Shown: positions 1 through 13,444, numbered from the stretch's first letter. The stretch is 64,000 bases of DNA from Epiperipatus broadwayi (GCA_028023455.1 JAQFVV010006702.1:186001-250000), one strand, 5' to 3'. Program-made: numbers and translations. The notes: generated by a model not told the origin, from the letters alone.

Positions 1-1937
1 TTTTTTTCTTTGTGTATTCAAGTTTCATCTTCAAATTCAGGCACCTGCATTTTAAAAGTGGGAGCAGTTATTTGATATGTATCGATATGTTGATATATAA
101 AGGGAGAAAGGGATCATAGTCAATAAATATGTATAATTATTAATAAAAGTAAATTTACAGATCCCTCTGGAAATTCAACACTGCTTCATCAAAGTGACAT
201 CAAGTAAGGTTTTAATATAATCAGCATTAAGTGCAGACTCTAGAACAAACAAAATTATATTACTAATAAGTTTTTAATAATATCTACTTGTAATTGTTCT
301 ATTTCTGAGTGCACAATTAATCAACTTGATTAAATGGTCCTTTTCTTACTTTTCACTAATTATAATATGACTTATACACACATATAGATGTTCAACTTGA
401 TTTCAACTTAAATGGAAATTTACAGGCAATTTAATTAAAGCCTTCTTTGTGTCAGCTTAATGTTATTAAATAGATAGAGCCTTTTAAGAAACTCATATGC
501 AATTAATAAGTAAATATATAATTATGTAGTAATGTTAACATTATTTACTTATACCTTCTATAGGAATTTTCTGATGTTCTAAGCATTATTATGTTTGTTA
601 GAGTCTCTAATGATTTTCTAATTTACCAATGATGTAAATTTGGATGGATACGAACACTTGTCTAACAAGAGTTTAGTTGATTTTTTAAAATCAAATATTG
701 CATTTTGAAATATCAAAAACTATCTATAGAACGCACATGCAAATAATACTAGCATTATTACACATTTATGTAGTATTTCATTAATTTTTTACACACACAC
801 ACATATATAAAAATTTATATAACGTTACAATACTAACCAAAAAACAAAATTTTATTAAAATTCATCCACAACTATGGGTTCATCTATTAACAAATAGACC
901 TTTTGAAGTTTTAAGCTGCTTAATGTCTATAATACAATTCAGTGTTCCCTTCTTGAAGACAGTCAACAGCCAGAAACTATTGTGAGGAATTGTTAAATAC
1001 TATCATCTAGTATCTACTGATTGTTCACTCCATATCAATAAAGATAGAGTAAAATTGTATAGGTAAACTGATATGCAGACATACACTAATATTTTTATAA
1101 AAATAGTTTTTTTTTATTGTATTTTAAATTTTAATAAATGATAAAATAAAAAATAGATAAATATTAAAAAAATAACTATAAAAAATAAATTTTTAAATGT
1201 CAGTGAAAATGTACATTATATTTAATAAATAAAATGCATTATTATGAAAATATTATATAATTAAAAAATATTTAAATTAAATAAATAATAGAAATAATTA
1301 AAGTTAAATGTGTTATGCTGGAAGAGAATTTAAAACTATTAATGAAATTTTTTTATATATATTCTGTAAACCGGAATTTTTCTGCAAAAGAAATAATAAA
1401 CTCTCTTACTCACACATACACACACGTATATTTACATGTTTTGATTAGTACCAGTTATAGTTTCCCATCATAACTGATTATTTTTAATTAAAAAGATGTA
1501 TCCAAAGTCTTTAAGTAAAAATAAAAAAACTGGTAAATTCGTATTTCTTGAGTTGTATATTTGTTTTGGAGAGCAGTGGTTAGGCATTTGCAGACCAGCT
1601 TACGATTTAATTCATCATCACTGGTGTTAATTTATAAATGAATATGGCAATTCTATCATAAGAAGAAAAAAAAGTAAGAAACAAAAAGGTAAAAAGAGTT
1701 TTATAATGTCTATATAAATTAATCTTAATACTCATTTAGTTTGATTTTTTTGTGCAAAATAATTTTCTTTCTAAAAGATTTCAACACATCGCTATATTAT
1801 ATGTCTTCACTATGTTTTACTTTCAGCTACATTATACCAAATAAATAATTAATATTCCATCTCTTTAAAATTTGTCTGAATAATTTTTATCTAAGTAAAC
1901 AAGATATGCTTCTCCCATAAAAACATGTTTAAGTTCA
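1..1937. other. AT-rich DNA, no gene seen
   Basis: No open frame of note on either strand and no recognisable repeat apart from short A/T runs and a brief (CA)n(TA)n stretch near 791-809. I see nothing that supports a gene here. Confidence 0.5.
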
Positions 1938-1945
1938 CCATAAAG

Positions 1946-2313
1946 CAGAGGTCCCCAACCATAGACCCACGGGCACCATGGCACCCACAGACCATTTTAC
2001 GTGTGCCCGCCACTATCCGATCACGATAAAAAATTATTTATCTGATACAAATAAATTTAATTTTTAAAATTTCTTATAAATTATTGTATTATATTGTAAT
2101 CAAATTGTAGTGCATACTATACTTTTACAGCGTAAAAATATAAAAGTTAATTATATGTTAAAATTTTATTTTTGAAATAAATATTTTTTTGTACATTTTG
2201 TGTATTATTAACAATATCCAACTATAAATTTACATTGAAAAAATAAAATGTGCCCACCACCTGGCCGGTATTATAGAATGTGCTCTTAAGGTCAAAAAGG
2301 TTGGGGACCCCTG
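1946..2313. mobile_element. Non-autonomous hAT-type element (MITE)
   Basis: A 368-bp element bounded by near-perfect terminal inverted repeats: CAGAGGTCCCCAACC at the left and, inverted, CAGGGGTCCCCAACC at the right. It is flanked by an exact 8-bp direct repeat, CCATAAAG (1938-1945 and 2314-2321), which is the hallmark of hAT-superfamily insertion. The interior is AT-rich and non-coding. The family must have been moved in trans by an autonomous hAT transposase. The two hAT transposase relics in this window have different TIRs (CAGCG... and CAGAAATTCCC...), so neither is its obvious source. Confidence 0.9.
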
Positions 2314-2321
2314 CCATAAAG

Positions 2322-3764
2322 TAATTTTTGTAAAAACTATAGTACTGTTCATTTATTTGACTCAACTGATCAAATTAAGATGTGCCCATGTAAAAGGAGA
2401 TTTAATATTATTAGTTACAGCAAGGTGAAACTAGTTAATTGGTCTTATGATTTTGCCATCATTTTTTAATAATTTCAGTGATAATTTTTTATGACTTTTT
2501 AAATGAGTCATGTCTTGCTTCGACATGATAAATTTACAGAATAATAGTCTTTTATTAATCAATTGGAGTAATTATATTATTATGACAACTTATTTTTTAA
2601 TTTATTAATATTAAAATCTGTGAAATATCTTAGCAAGTAAGCCTGCCTTTTTATGACCCCCCCCTCTAATAAATAATTGTTTATCCACATCTTAAATCTA
2701 ATAAACAGTTAATGTACATAGTACTGAAGATTTCTTCTACCACTATCTAATAATGCATTTTAGTTTTTTGTACATTAATTGGCCAAAGTTCATATAGATT
2801 TTATTCAAAATAATAATATTCTAGATCATTTTATGAACTAGTAAGAATATCACAAATATCAGCACTGTAAATCTACAATCTAAGAAAATAGTTTTGTTTG
2901 GCTTTAAAACCTATATTGCATTCTCATGCCTGTTTTAGGAAGCTATATATAAATTGTTCTAAAGAAAAATGTTATAAAAATAGTGAATGCTTCTCTTTGT
3001 TTTATATTAATTATATTTTAAAAGTTTCAGATTATGTATTATGTGTAATATTTTTTTTCAATAGTGGAAGTTTGCCACAAATATTTTCAAATCAAATCAT
3101 ATATCCTGATCAAATTAGTACGCAAATGATACATTTGTTCACATTATGTTTTTACATTTATCTGGAAACAAAACAGTCTAAATTTATACTCAATCTTTGG
3201 TAAAGAATGACCAAATAATTTTATTGAAACTACTTTTTCTGTAATGAATAGCATCATATGACAAAATTTCACGAGTCTATATACATTTAAAACATTCCAA
3301 AAGTTTTGAGGCTAATTTATCATCATTAAAGATGATAAAACTTCCTAAGTATCTTATGAGGATCTGCAGTATTTCCATTTTTAATATTTCAAAGAATTCT
3401 TTTAACCTCATTATAAGATATCTTTGCCTAAGTATAAATGACTAAATAGCCTGAATACATTCTTAAAAATAATCATTATTCAAAAACGTAACCAAAATAT
3501 TATATGATTTTGAAATATTGACATTATTATAAAAAGAATACTATCCAATGATTTATTAAGTTTATGACATTGCATTTTTAGGCTCATACAATTACTTTCA
3601 ATTTCTAACAAAAATATTTAAAGTGACTATATTAAAAAATGATTATTGTTTTGTAGCAGCTTGAATCCACTACTCAATCCTAAATATTTTTATTAGTCAT
3701 AAGTCATCTGCCATTAAATTTCTATATTTTTTATAAAGCTGTCATAATATTTTAATATTCCATC
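2322..3764. other. AT-rich DNA, no gene seen
   Basis: No supported feature. A C8 run lies near 2657-2664. The 101-codon frame at 2898-3203 is compositionally ordinary AT-rich sequence with no recognisable motif, and I do not call it a gene. Confidence 0.5.
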
Positions 3765-3776
3765 AAGTAAAGATTA

Positions 3777-3888
3777 GTCAAGCATTGTTAGCTGAGAGGT
3801 CAATGCAGCTTCCTTGCAAGCAAGCAGTTAGTTACGGACGGTTGTTGCGGGTTCATCTCCCGGCCGATGCTATGACATATGAAAAAAA
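3777..3888 (+). mobile_element. tRNA-derived SINE, copy 1
   Basis: A ~112-bp element with an A-box-like TTAGCTGAGAGG near its 5' end, a B-box-like GGTTCATCTCCC, a constant tail GATGCTATGACATATG and a terminal A run. An exact 12-bp target-site duplication, AAGTAAAGATTA, lies at 3765-3776 and 3889-3900 (its first two A overlap the A run). Two more copies lie at 7133-7249 (+) and 18650-18758 (-). The polymerase III promoter boxes, A tail and variable-length duplication are what LINE-mobilised SINEs show. The B box differs from the other copies (TTCATCT rather than TTCGCGT). Confidence 0.9.
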
Positions 3889-3900
3889 AAGTAAAGATTA

Positions 3901-5685
3901 TAACATGTTTTGCTTTAATCAAATTACAAATAATATAGTAATTACTAAAGAACAAGTCAACAAGATTCAGAGAACCCCAAAACATATTTGCCTGTAACCA
4001 CAAAGTACTTTTTAAAACTTCCATTCCTGGTTAACATGAAAAGTTTGAATGGAATTTTTAATTATCTGCATAAATTTCAAACGAGTAACAATTGTTTTTA
4101 AAATTTATACTTTAAAGCTTTTTAATGCAGAAATCAAGATTATTAGAGTGCTATAATCTATGATATGACCATTTTTTTGCTCCATAAGTATTCATTTAAT
4201 ATTATCATTTTTTGTACCTATTGAATGCACACCTGCTCTTTTTTTAACATAATTACAGTGAAATTACTTTTCAACATTTTTTTTTCTAAACTAAATCATT
4301 CATAGTAATTTAATCATGTAATATTCACAAATTCAACATCAGTATGACATTTGAGCTCTCATAATCAGTACAATTATTTATAATATCGTTGGGACCTAAT
4401 TTACATTTGCCATTAGCACATATATTAAAATCTCCAGGAAAAAAGTCACAACTTTTATTAGTTCTTATGGAAGAACATTATGTAATAAAGACTGAAAACA
4501 TGTTTTTCTTTAAAAAAATTTTAAAATCTGAGAAGCATAAGCATTTACAGTTGTTCTCAGCTATCATTACACAGATGAATTTTTTATGCTATTAGCCACT
4601 TATTAATACATTTATCAATTCCAAAAGCAGAAGATATTAAATTAAACTTCACAATGAATTTTGATCAATGCATCTTCCTTTACTCAATGTCTACACTCTC
4701 TCTAAAAAAAACTCTACAATTATATTTAATTAAATCTTATTATTCTGGAAGCCAATGTCCATTAACAAGTATATTTAATTTATATCTGTCATATGTTCAT
4801 GACTTTAAGAGTTTACATTTAAATAAAATTTGCATGTTTTATATATCTATATTTCTAAATAAACTCAATTGAAATACTTATGTTACTACTATTAATTTCC
4901 ATTTCGCCACCATCATATATGGTGATTTAGATTTGATAAGACGGCTAACATCTACACTGCTTAATATTTGTGTATGTATGGTCAAGAGACAAAAACATCT
5001 TTAAAAAGATTGATCAAACAATACAATTATTTGAAGACAAAAAAGTCCAAACACAAATCCAGTTTTAAAATGACCCATTATTGGCAATAGTGGAACTCCC
5101 ACTCATCTTAATCCTTTTCCACTTTCTGATTTCTCGATGCTGACAACTCTTAAATAAAACACATACACATATATTTATGCATGCTAAAGTAAGTATTTAA
5201 ACTACAATTGCTCTAATTAAAGTAAGAAAATATTGTATAATATACAATTTCACTGTCACAATTATAGAAAAGGCTGATCAAAGAATTTGGAGAATATTTT
5301 TGATCAGGAACTATATCAATCTGAGTAACTGAAAACAATGAAATAAAAAATGATGAACAAAAAGAAAGAGGATTGAAATAAGATTAAAAAAGATCATAAA
5401 AAGAATACATAATCTTTGATGAATTAACATCTCACAAAAAAGTAAGAAATAGTATTGGTCTGATATTGCATTTTGATTATTCACACATTTCATTTTCTGT
5501 CAACTATAGATTCCAAGTTTATTTTTATGCATTCAGCAATGATCTAATAACTGGTTGGTAAGTAGTTATGTGACTATTCTTACTAAAGAGCAAAACAAGG
5601 TAGCACATTTAAAACTAATTCTGTTTAAAGAAATTGTTGCAAAGTCTTTTCCTTACAGTGGACTTCTTAAAAACCTTTACCCTAT

Positions 5686-5689
<4 letters not shown>
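3901..5689. other. AT-rich DNA, no gene seen
   Basis: Only short, low-complexity open frames on both strands. Nothing recognised. Confidence 0.5.

Positions 5690-5767
<78 letters not shown>
5690..5767. repeat. (TA)n microsatellite
   Basis: About 39 uninterrupted TA dinucleotides. A 'protein' of alternating Y and I can be translated across it, but this is only the repeat. Shorter (TA)n tracts occur throughout the window, and several LTR elements here are inserted in such tracts. Confidence 0.98.
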
Positions 5768-5769
<2 letters not shown>

Positions 5770-7117
5770 CAAATTATATTTTTGTCTCATAAATTGTTCA
5801 CCTTAGTTCAATCCTATCACAACTATTCATCAACCCAGAAATCATATCAACTTCTCACACTATAGATATATTAGAAACTTATACTTTTTTAAGTAATCCA
5901 TTTAACACATGTTACAATTTAACTTCATTTATGTATTATTTTTTAGAGATACTTAAGTTTAATTTCATATAATATGTATTTAAATATTTTTCAAACTTCT
6001 ATTTCATCACAAATTACTGAAACATATATTCAGAGACTCGTAAAAAAGATAAATGATTCTCGAGATGTTTATTTTGTGCGGAACCAACAGTCACCAGTTG
6101 ATCCAGATCACAATCTCTTACACATATTTTTATTATTTGTCCAGTATATATATAGGTAGCTAATTACTATAGTTTAATTAACAGGTTTCAAATTTTCTGC
6201 ACTCATAACTTTGTTATAAACTACTTTATGGAAATATATTAATAACTTGTACTATTTATTAAGCTAGATATTATCTCTTCTCTGAATAATACTTCAATAC
6301 TAACTTAATAACATTTCTGCAGTGTTATAGAGGTATCATATATATATATATATATGCATCTAAGTAGCATAGAAGCTGTAGGTGCAATATAGATACATAA
6401 ATCCAGAAAAAATATGAGAATTGTTATTTGTTGTTCTTTTTTTTTTAAATGCAAATATAATGCATGCAAATTTCTAAGTTGGTTTCCTCATTGTTAAAAA
6501 TGCTATTTAAACATTTACTTTAGAATAAAAAATATATAAAAATTAATAAAGAAAATATAATAAATGTTGTTCACAATTTTATTTCATAGTTGTAAATATG
6601 CAAAAAAGTTTTTTTTAAAAAAATATTATATAGTTTTGTTTATGCACTTAATTAAAAATTTCTTATTGTAATATAAATAGTCAAACAATTCTTTCTTTTT
6701 GATATATATCATAACAAATATTGAGAAAGATTTTAGTATACATTATATATAAAGTCACATGTTATTTCAGAAATATAATGGACAGATTGTCAACAATAAT
6801 GAGGATCACATATTACAAGTCCCTTTTGTATACCAAATCTATTACAATAAAATCTAAATCAGCATTAATAAAAATACTATTTCTTAATTATATTCATGGT
6901 TTCAGAGAAATATATATATATATATTAGAGTCGTATATGCAGTGTGAGCAAAGTAATTAATCATTTGCGTGCAATTCAATACTTATTACAACATCAGCTA
7001 TAATTCAGACAGTGGAAACACAGATTCCATCACCTTATGAAAACACATGGCTAATATATTATTTAAGAATAGATATATAAGTATTGAATTATTCACAAAA
7101 TGCTAAGAATGTAATTT
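5768..7117. other. AT-rich DNA, no gene seen
   Basis: No supported feature. Short (TA)n runs lie near 6336-6355 and 6910-6925. Confidence 0.5.
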
Positions 7118-7132
7118 AATAATAAAATATTT

Positions 7133-7249
7133 TTTTAGTCTTGCGTTGTTAGCCGAGAGGTATCGCAGCTGCCATGCAAGAAAGTAGTTGGTTGCAGACG
7201 GTTGTGGGTTCGCGTCCCGGCCGATGCTATGACATATGAAAAAAAAAAT
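7133..7249 (+). mobile_element. tRNA-derived SINE, copy 2
   Basis: Same family as 3777-3888, with better-preserved polymerase III boxes: A-box-like TTAGCCGAGAGG and B-box GGTTCGCGTCCC. The tail is GATGCTATGACATATGA plus about nine A. A 15-bp target-site duplication, AATAATAAAATATTT, is present at 7118-7132 and 7250-7264 without mismatch, so the insertion is recent. The tRNA-like 5' part cannot be assigned to one tRNA species by eye; the GCCGAGAGGT block recalls class II (Ser/Leu) tRNAs. Confidence 0.92.
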
Positions 7250-7264
7250 AATAATAAAATATTT

Positions 7265-9837
7265 GATTAACAGAAGATTAATAATGATAATAGTTCATTC
7301 ACATAGTAGTAATAAGTAGATTTTAAATATTATAAAAATTAAAAACAATATTATTTTTTGTAGGTATTTTATGAAACAAATTTCTACGTACTTTTATTAT
7401 TAAAATTTAGAGAAAGTTTTTTATTGCATAAGAGTTCTTGTGTGGATTAATACAACTTGTTAATAAAATCATTAATGGCTACACTTTGTGATTTTTAGGC
7501 TTTTAAATGAAGATAATTTATTGAAGTTTAGGTTGATTAAAGCTGTCCATAAATTATATATTCTAAGTTTTGAAATTGTTAAATGCTGGAAGCATAATCT
7601 CAGTGAGTTTTTCCTGGCTAGGAATTTGTGCTTTAGAGAAACTATACGGGAAGAATATAATTATGCTTAGAATCAAATTCAATAAATAGGTTAATTATAT
7701 CAGTTATGGTGTATAGATAACTTTTAATGCCAAGGATGGTATTATTACTAAATGATTGCATATTCTGAACAATTATAATACAATAAATGATTAAAAGTGA
7801 ATGAAAAGCTTTTCTGGGCATTTTATATAGCCTAATCTATTATTGAAAAACCCATTTTCATCAACTTAAAATAAGATGATTGACTTGTTATCAAAAACCA
7901 ATTTGTTGCATTTAATCTTTAATTAACTCAATTTGAAAACAATATTAATCACATTTACATTAACAAAAAAAATTACTCTTTTAAAACAAATCTTTTGCTT
8001 TTGTAATTTAATTCTAGGAATTAATTATTGTCTTAAAATAAGCAAAAAATATATAATTAAAAAAATATTTCAAAATTAATTAACTTGCCTAAATGAAATG
8101 TGTTTTTAAATTGACATAATGAATGCAAATGATAAATTTTAAATTAAATAAAAAAACTTTTCATTCTTTTATGATTATATTTAAAAGAAAAAAATATTAA
8201 TTTCATTAAATGTAATAATAAAATATTTTTACAAAGTTCACATTTATGAATGTGTCAATTCGAAATTTTACAAAGGTAAAGAACTTTAATTGTTTAATAC
8301 TTATAACAGATATTATCCTTCATTACAAAGGCACTAGAGCTTTTTTAACGCTTATTTCCAGTTATTACTTTATTATATCTTTAATAGAGATAGTTTTTAT
8401 ACTTCATTATGAACTTTCACTCAAAATTTTATTGACTTCTGGGTAATAAATAACTTTGTATTTCCTGTTGTGAATATTCACTTCATCAGCATTTTTGCTT
8501 TCATCAGGAGCAACTACTACTATCTTGCATAATAGGATTTTTAAACATCAATCAATGATATATTTTTATATGGTTATTCAGATGATACTTTGCAGATATA
8601 CTTCATCCATATTATATTATTTCCATTCTATGCCTGGAAGATACCTTTGATGTCCATTCATTAGATTTTTAAATTATATAACACACATTATTATCTGCGG
8701 TCTCAGAAAAATATCAAACTAATTGACATTATTGTGGATTCAGAAGTTTTGTGACTGCAACTGTCATCTTTTCATACTTTCACATTCTTATTTTTAATGT
8801 ATCTGGCAAATTATAAATACCGCAATAAGTTTTAAAAAAAAATACTTGAAATGTGATATATCTTATAAGTTATAAAAATATATTTTTTGATTTACACTAT
8901 ATATATTAAGTTTCTGTTTCCTCATTAACATTGGAATCACCATTTTTAAATATAGTGAGAACCCAATGACAGTATTCTTGCATCAAGAACTGTGAGTTTA
9001 TAAGTTACCATATTGTTAATATGTATTTTTATGGTAATTTTGCAACATCACAAGCTGGGATCAGCATAAAGTAATAAAAGGTAGAATAATCAGAAATAAA
9101 TTATCTATATTTACTATATTTGGATTCATGTATTATATATTCAGCCTGTATTCTGCCCATCCCTCTTCTATATATTTAAATGGACATATTAAGGTCCTAT
9201 ATAAGAGAGATCAGAGTGACTTAAAGTTAACATGGGTATGACAATAATATTGGCATCAAGAAGGGCTTTGAGCATTCCATCATCAGATTTTCAATGATAT
9301 GGATGACTGAAGAGTTGGAGAGTGAAGAGGATTGAAGCCTGTCCATTAAAGTTTGTAGATTTGCTATTTTAATATAAACCAAGCATTGATTATATATGTG
9401 TGTGGGAGATGATGATCTGGACCAATTTATGAGTGATGGTCAGCTCAAAATACATATATTGGATATTATTTATGTTTCACATGTATGTGGTCATGTGTGT
9501 CAGTTATGTAAGATATAGTGAATGACTAAAGGGAGCTTGAAAATCTGTGTTTAAATCCCCTTTAATTACATCTGAAGAAATAGAAATTAGTATATGAAAA
9601 ACCATGAATTATATATCTGATAAAATATTAAAAGATGTCCAGAAATTTAATCATATTGAAAATTGTCTTACGGAAAACTAGGTTAAACCTGGTAACTTCA
9701 ATGAATATAAAATTTATCTAATATAGATGACTTTTGATGATGACTAAATAAACTCCAGTCATATCTAAATAAATGCAATGAAGATAAATATATAAATATA
9801 AAATCGTATCCCCACAAGTAGTTAAAATGGATAGAAA
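7265..9837. other. AT-rich DNA, no gene seen
   Basis: No supported gene or repeat. CTGATGA motifs on the minus strand near 8490-8510 and 9285 were examined as possible hammerhead cores and not accepted. Confidence 0.45.
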
Positions 9838-10564
9838 CTAATCTCTATCATTCCTGAAGGTTTGTGATGAGTGTGTTCTAGCTGTATTTTTATATTGGAC
9901 TATTTCCATCATCTAATATGTGTGTTGAATGTCTTTAGAAAAGTTTAATTTTATTTAAATATTCCAAATACATTCAACTGTTAGTAATACCACAGTAAAC
10001 AGGTTAGTATATGAACCAACTGTTAAGAATATCAAACAGGTTAGTATATGTACAAACTGTTAGTAATATCACAGCAAACAAGTTAGTATATGAACCAACT
10101 GTTAGTAATATCACAGCAAACAGGTTAGTATATGCACAACATTTTGAGAGGTATAATTTCTTTCCTCTTCTTCAGGTGTTGCTGACCTGACCATTGACAG
10201 TATTAGCATGGGATTCAAGCCTGGGTTCTTAGATTTTTGATTATTGAATTTTACAGTAACACTCTCAATAATCAAGAATCTAAGGCACCGGGTTTGAATT
10301 CTATGCTAGTACTGTCACTGGTTAGGCCAGCAACACCTGAAGAAGAGGGTAGAAAAATACCTCTTGAAACATTGTGCATATACTAACCTGTTTGCTGTGA
10401 TATTACTAACAGTTGGTGCATATACTAACCTGTTTGATGTGATATTACTAACAGTTGAATGTATTTGGAATATTTAAATAAAATTAAACTTTTCTAAAGA
10501 CATTCAACACACATATTAGATGATGGAAATAGTCCAATATAAAAATACAGCTAATCTCTATCAT
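9838..10564. repeat. Long inverted-repeat (foldback) element, family 2
   Basis: Two arms of roughly 330 bp, approximately 9880-10222 and 10240-10550, are near-perfect reverse complements around a short centre near 10230. Each arm contains shorter direct repeats of about 45 bp (a GGTTAGTATATG ... CTGTTAGTAATATCACAGC unit, three in the left arm and two in the right). The 14-bp direct repeat CTAATCTCTATCAT occurs at 9838-9851 and 10551-10564 and may be a target duplication, but the left copy is separated from the palindrome by about 28 bp. No coding capacity. A partial copy lies at 15565-15690. Each arm contains CTGAAGA followed by a complementary stem and a GAAA-like stretch, a possible degenerate hammerhead core. 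Confidence 0.85.
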
Positions 10565-10644
10565 GCATGAGAGTGGTGTAGTGAAAATTGCAGAAATATT
10601 ATTCATTACTCAATAATCTCTAATCTAATGAATGTCTAATAAAC

Positions 10645-10803
<159 letters not shown>

Positions 10804-10984
10804 AACTACCATATTGTAAACATATTAAATAAATTATCAGTAACATTAATAAAAAAATTAGTAATGTAATAAAATTTAAGGGTAATGAATAAAAAATAAA
10901 GAATATACTTAATATATTAAACAATAAATATATTGTAAATATAGAAAATTGTATAAATGATGCATATAAAATGAATAAAAACTA

Positions 10985-11570
10985 TCAATTGGAGCAAAAT
11001 ACATTTGTTCATTTATCCAATTGTAGAGAATTTTTTTTACTCATTTTAATTTTGTTGATAATCTGACCTTCTATTCATTTGGAAATTTCATCAATTTTTC
11101 ATACAACTATATTATTGGAAAGCAGAATTGATTCATTTTCTTCCATGCTTTTCCCACTAAACATGACTTCAACAGCATCTTTTATTGCTGAAAGTACTAA
11201 TGATCCACCAATTGTGCGAGGCTTACTAGTTAGTACAATTAAAATGAGAAACCATATTTTTTGAAATATTTAATTCTTTCAGTTTATTTCCAAAAAATGA
11301 AGCAACTGATTCTTAAAGCTGCATGTTTTGTTTTGAAATGTTGAAGTAATTTGTTTGAATGCAAGCTCTCATTTGCAAGAATTTCACAGTAAATAACACA
11401 GTATGGGCATGAATTCTTTTGTCATCCCTCCATTTAAAATCTAAATTTTAAACAGTCAGGATCATATTTTCTTACTACTTTAGTTCGTTTTGATTGAAAA
11501 CTTGTTGAAACATTTTCATCTTTTGTTTTTACTTTTTTAAATTTCATCAGCAAGTACTGTCTTTTGAGTT
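10985..11570 (-). pseudogene. hAT transposase relic (ZBED-like), N-terminal part
   Basis: Read on the minus strand in shifting frames, this segment encodes recognisable pieces of a ZBED/SCAND3-like hAT transposase. First comes a RKYD...LKF block, then a BED-type zinc finger (C-V-I-Y-C-E-I-L-A-N-E-S, then K-L-L-Q-H-F-K-T-K-H). Then come the LLSNN...KIDE block and NSLQLDK, the equivalent of the family's LQLDESTD catalytic-core start. At least one frameshift (inside the BED finger) and several stops interrupt it. Similarity ends near 10985, so the catalytic and C-terminal parts are missing. It is less complete than the relic at 25831-27639. The function of an intact relative would be cut-and-paste transposition in the nucleus; this copy cannot make protein. 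Confidence 0.8.
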
Positions 11571-12067
11571 ATTTTTCAATAACTTATGCTTTTGTCACAT
11601 TTCTTTTGTGTCATTTGTTCATTACTATATAAATAAAAAAAAAATAAACCAAGTATTTAGTTTTTATTTGCAATTACAAATAATTGTTGTATTATTCAAA
11701 CAATTAACATGCACCAATGAATCTAAAACTGATATTTTTGGCTGAGACATTATATCGTAGGATGATAAATTAAAGAAATACATTTATGTGCAAGATTTAA
11801 GAAGTTGGTTAATAACTGCACATATATATTCCTATGTAAGAGTAATAAACATAATCATCTTTGCCTTAAATTCTGACTTTTATTGCATTGTGGTCTCATC
11901 GCCACACACTTGAGGGAAAATGTGACCAATAATATATATGTAGAATGACTCTATGAAGGTCAACATTTACCACCATTGAGTACAGATTGTCATAATATTT
12001 TTTTAATGAACATTAAAATACTTTCATGTTTTATATTTAGTTCTATTCATCTAAAATCATCTTGTGA

Positions 12068-12104
12068 CACACTGCTGGGTCATGACCCAGTTTGGGAATT
12101 TCTG
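12068..12104 (-). repeat. hAT terminal inverted repeat (5' end of the relic)
   Basis: On the minus strand this reads CAGAAATTCCCAAACTGGG followed by TCATGACCCAGCAG. It matches the CAG..TTCCCAAACTGGGTCGCGACCC class of hAT termini. It lies about 500 bp upstream of the transposase relic in the right orientation, so the hAT remnant spans roughly 10985-12104. I do not see the partner terminus or a target duplication. Confidence 0.75.
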
Positions 12105-12866
12105 CTATAGACTTTTCCTGTCAAAGTGAGAATGATAATGGAAGATTCAATCCAAAACATACAGTACAATACTGATATTGAAATTTTGTTATTATTAAAG
12201 ATTAAAGTTAATTTATTTTGAACTTTAAAGACATAAACTTCTAAGTGTAAAACACAGCAAAGGGGAAAAAGTTAACAAAATGTAGATATTGTCTATCATT
12301 TTGAAAATACATGAGGTCACAAGTAACGACTTTCTAGAAATTCCATAATCAATTGAAGAAACAATTGTTCTAAATATAAAAATGAAATTAATAACATTTT
12401 TATTAGGTATATACATCTTGCATATTTTTCAGCTTTACACATCCAAGAAAATTTTTACATTATGTGCTGATATTCAAAGGAAGTTATATAATAAGATTGT
12501 GGACATTATTAAAGTTGTTTCACCACTTTCAAAAATGATGTAAGTTTAAAAAATAAAAAAGATAAAAAAAGTAGCTGTAACAACAATTTAATTTGACGTC
12601 TAATAAAAATAAATCCTTACTAATGTTAAAGAAAATGATTAAGATGTTTTTTAGTGTGCTTTCAAATTATTATAAAACAGATTTTCTAATTGGAATATTT
12701 TAAAAAAAAAAAAAAAAAAAACAGCAGTTAAGAAAATTTTAAACCACATGTAAGTCTTCAGAGTAAAGTTTTGAATTCATATAAATTTCTTTATAAATTC
12801 ATATTTTTTAATATCTTTATGCTTTAAAACATACATTTGTATAAATTACAATATTTATATTTAAAT
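12105..12866. other. AT-rich DNA, no gene seen
   Basis: Nothing recognisable besides a ~20-nt A run at 12702-12721. Confidence 0.5.
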
Positions 12867-13000
12867 GATCACTATTTCATATGCTAATACATGCTGTTAA
12901 TAAGAACACCAAATTCTCCATAATGCAGTGCCACCAAGTATGAACCTTCATAATCGATGCAGGAAGGTTTGTGCATAAAATCCCTATCTAGTTCCTACTC

Positions 13001-13059
13001 ATCCAACATTCCTAGACTAGTTTCTAGCTTGTGCCTTTCATCAGTGAAAAGTCTTGGAC
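13001..13059 (-). ncRNA. Hammerhead ribozyme motif, core intact, stems weak
   Basis: On the minus strand the conserved core reads CTGATGA ... GAAACTAGTC, with lower stem I GTCCAA/TTGGAT preserved (one G-T wobble). The upper stem I and stem II carry mismatches. Core nucleotides needed for catalysis are all present, but folding is probably poor. Same 59-nt architecture as the copy at 20831-20889. Confidence 0.6.
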
Positions 13060-13444
13060 TGAGAGCACTGCACCTAGATCTTAGGATCTAATACAATCAT
13101 CCAGCATCCACTTTTTACCTATTTAGATAACTATAAAGCTAGGAAATGAAAACACCATAATGTTTCCAACCTGAGATCATTCACTTGAATAGTCATATAG
13201 ATCTGAACTCAGTTCAGCATCTATACATTTTGATATCTTTGGTTTTTCAAATGCTTCAGTCACCATTATCCTATGGGCAGAATAGCTATAAAACCATCAA
13301 AACATCACATAAACATTTCATATGCAGATACATGCTGTTAATACGAGTACCAAACTCTCAATAAAGTAGTGATATCAAGTGCAACCCTTTGTAATCAATG
13401 GATGCAGGAAGGTTTGTGCATAAAATCCCTATCTAGTGCCTACC

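Noticed and set aside
3785-3888. Functional tRNA gene
   Set aside because: A- and B-box-like motifs are present but no cloverleaf. Three copies end in A tails with target duplications, so it is a SINE.
5555-5806. 83-codon ORF
   Set aside because: Most of it is (TA)n translated as alternating Y and I.
8480-8515. Hammerhead core on the minus strand (CTGATGA followed by AGC...GCT)
   Set aside because: GATGAA follows instead of GAAA and no stem III or GTC is present.
9255-9295. Hammerhead core on the minus strand (CTGATGATGG)
   Set aside because: No GAAA and no stem I partner.
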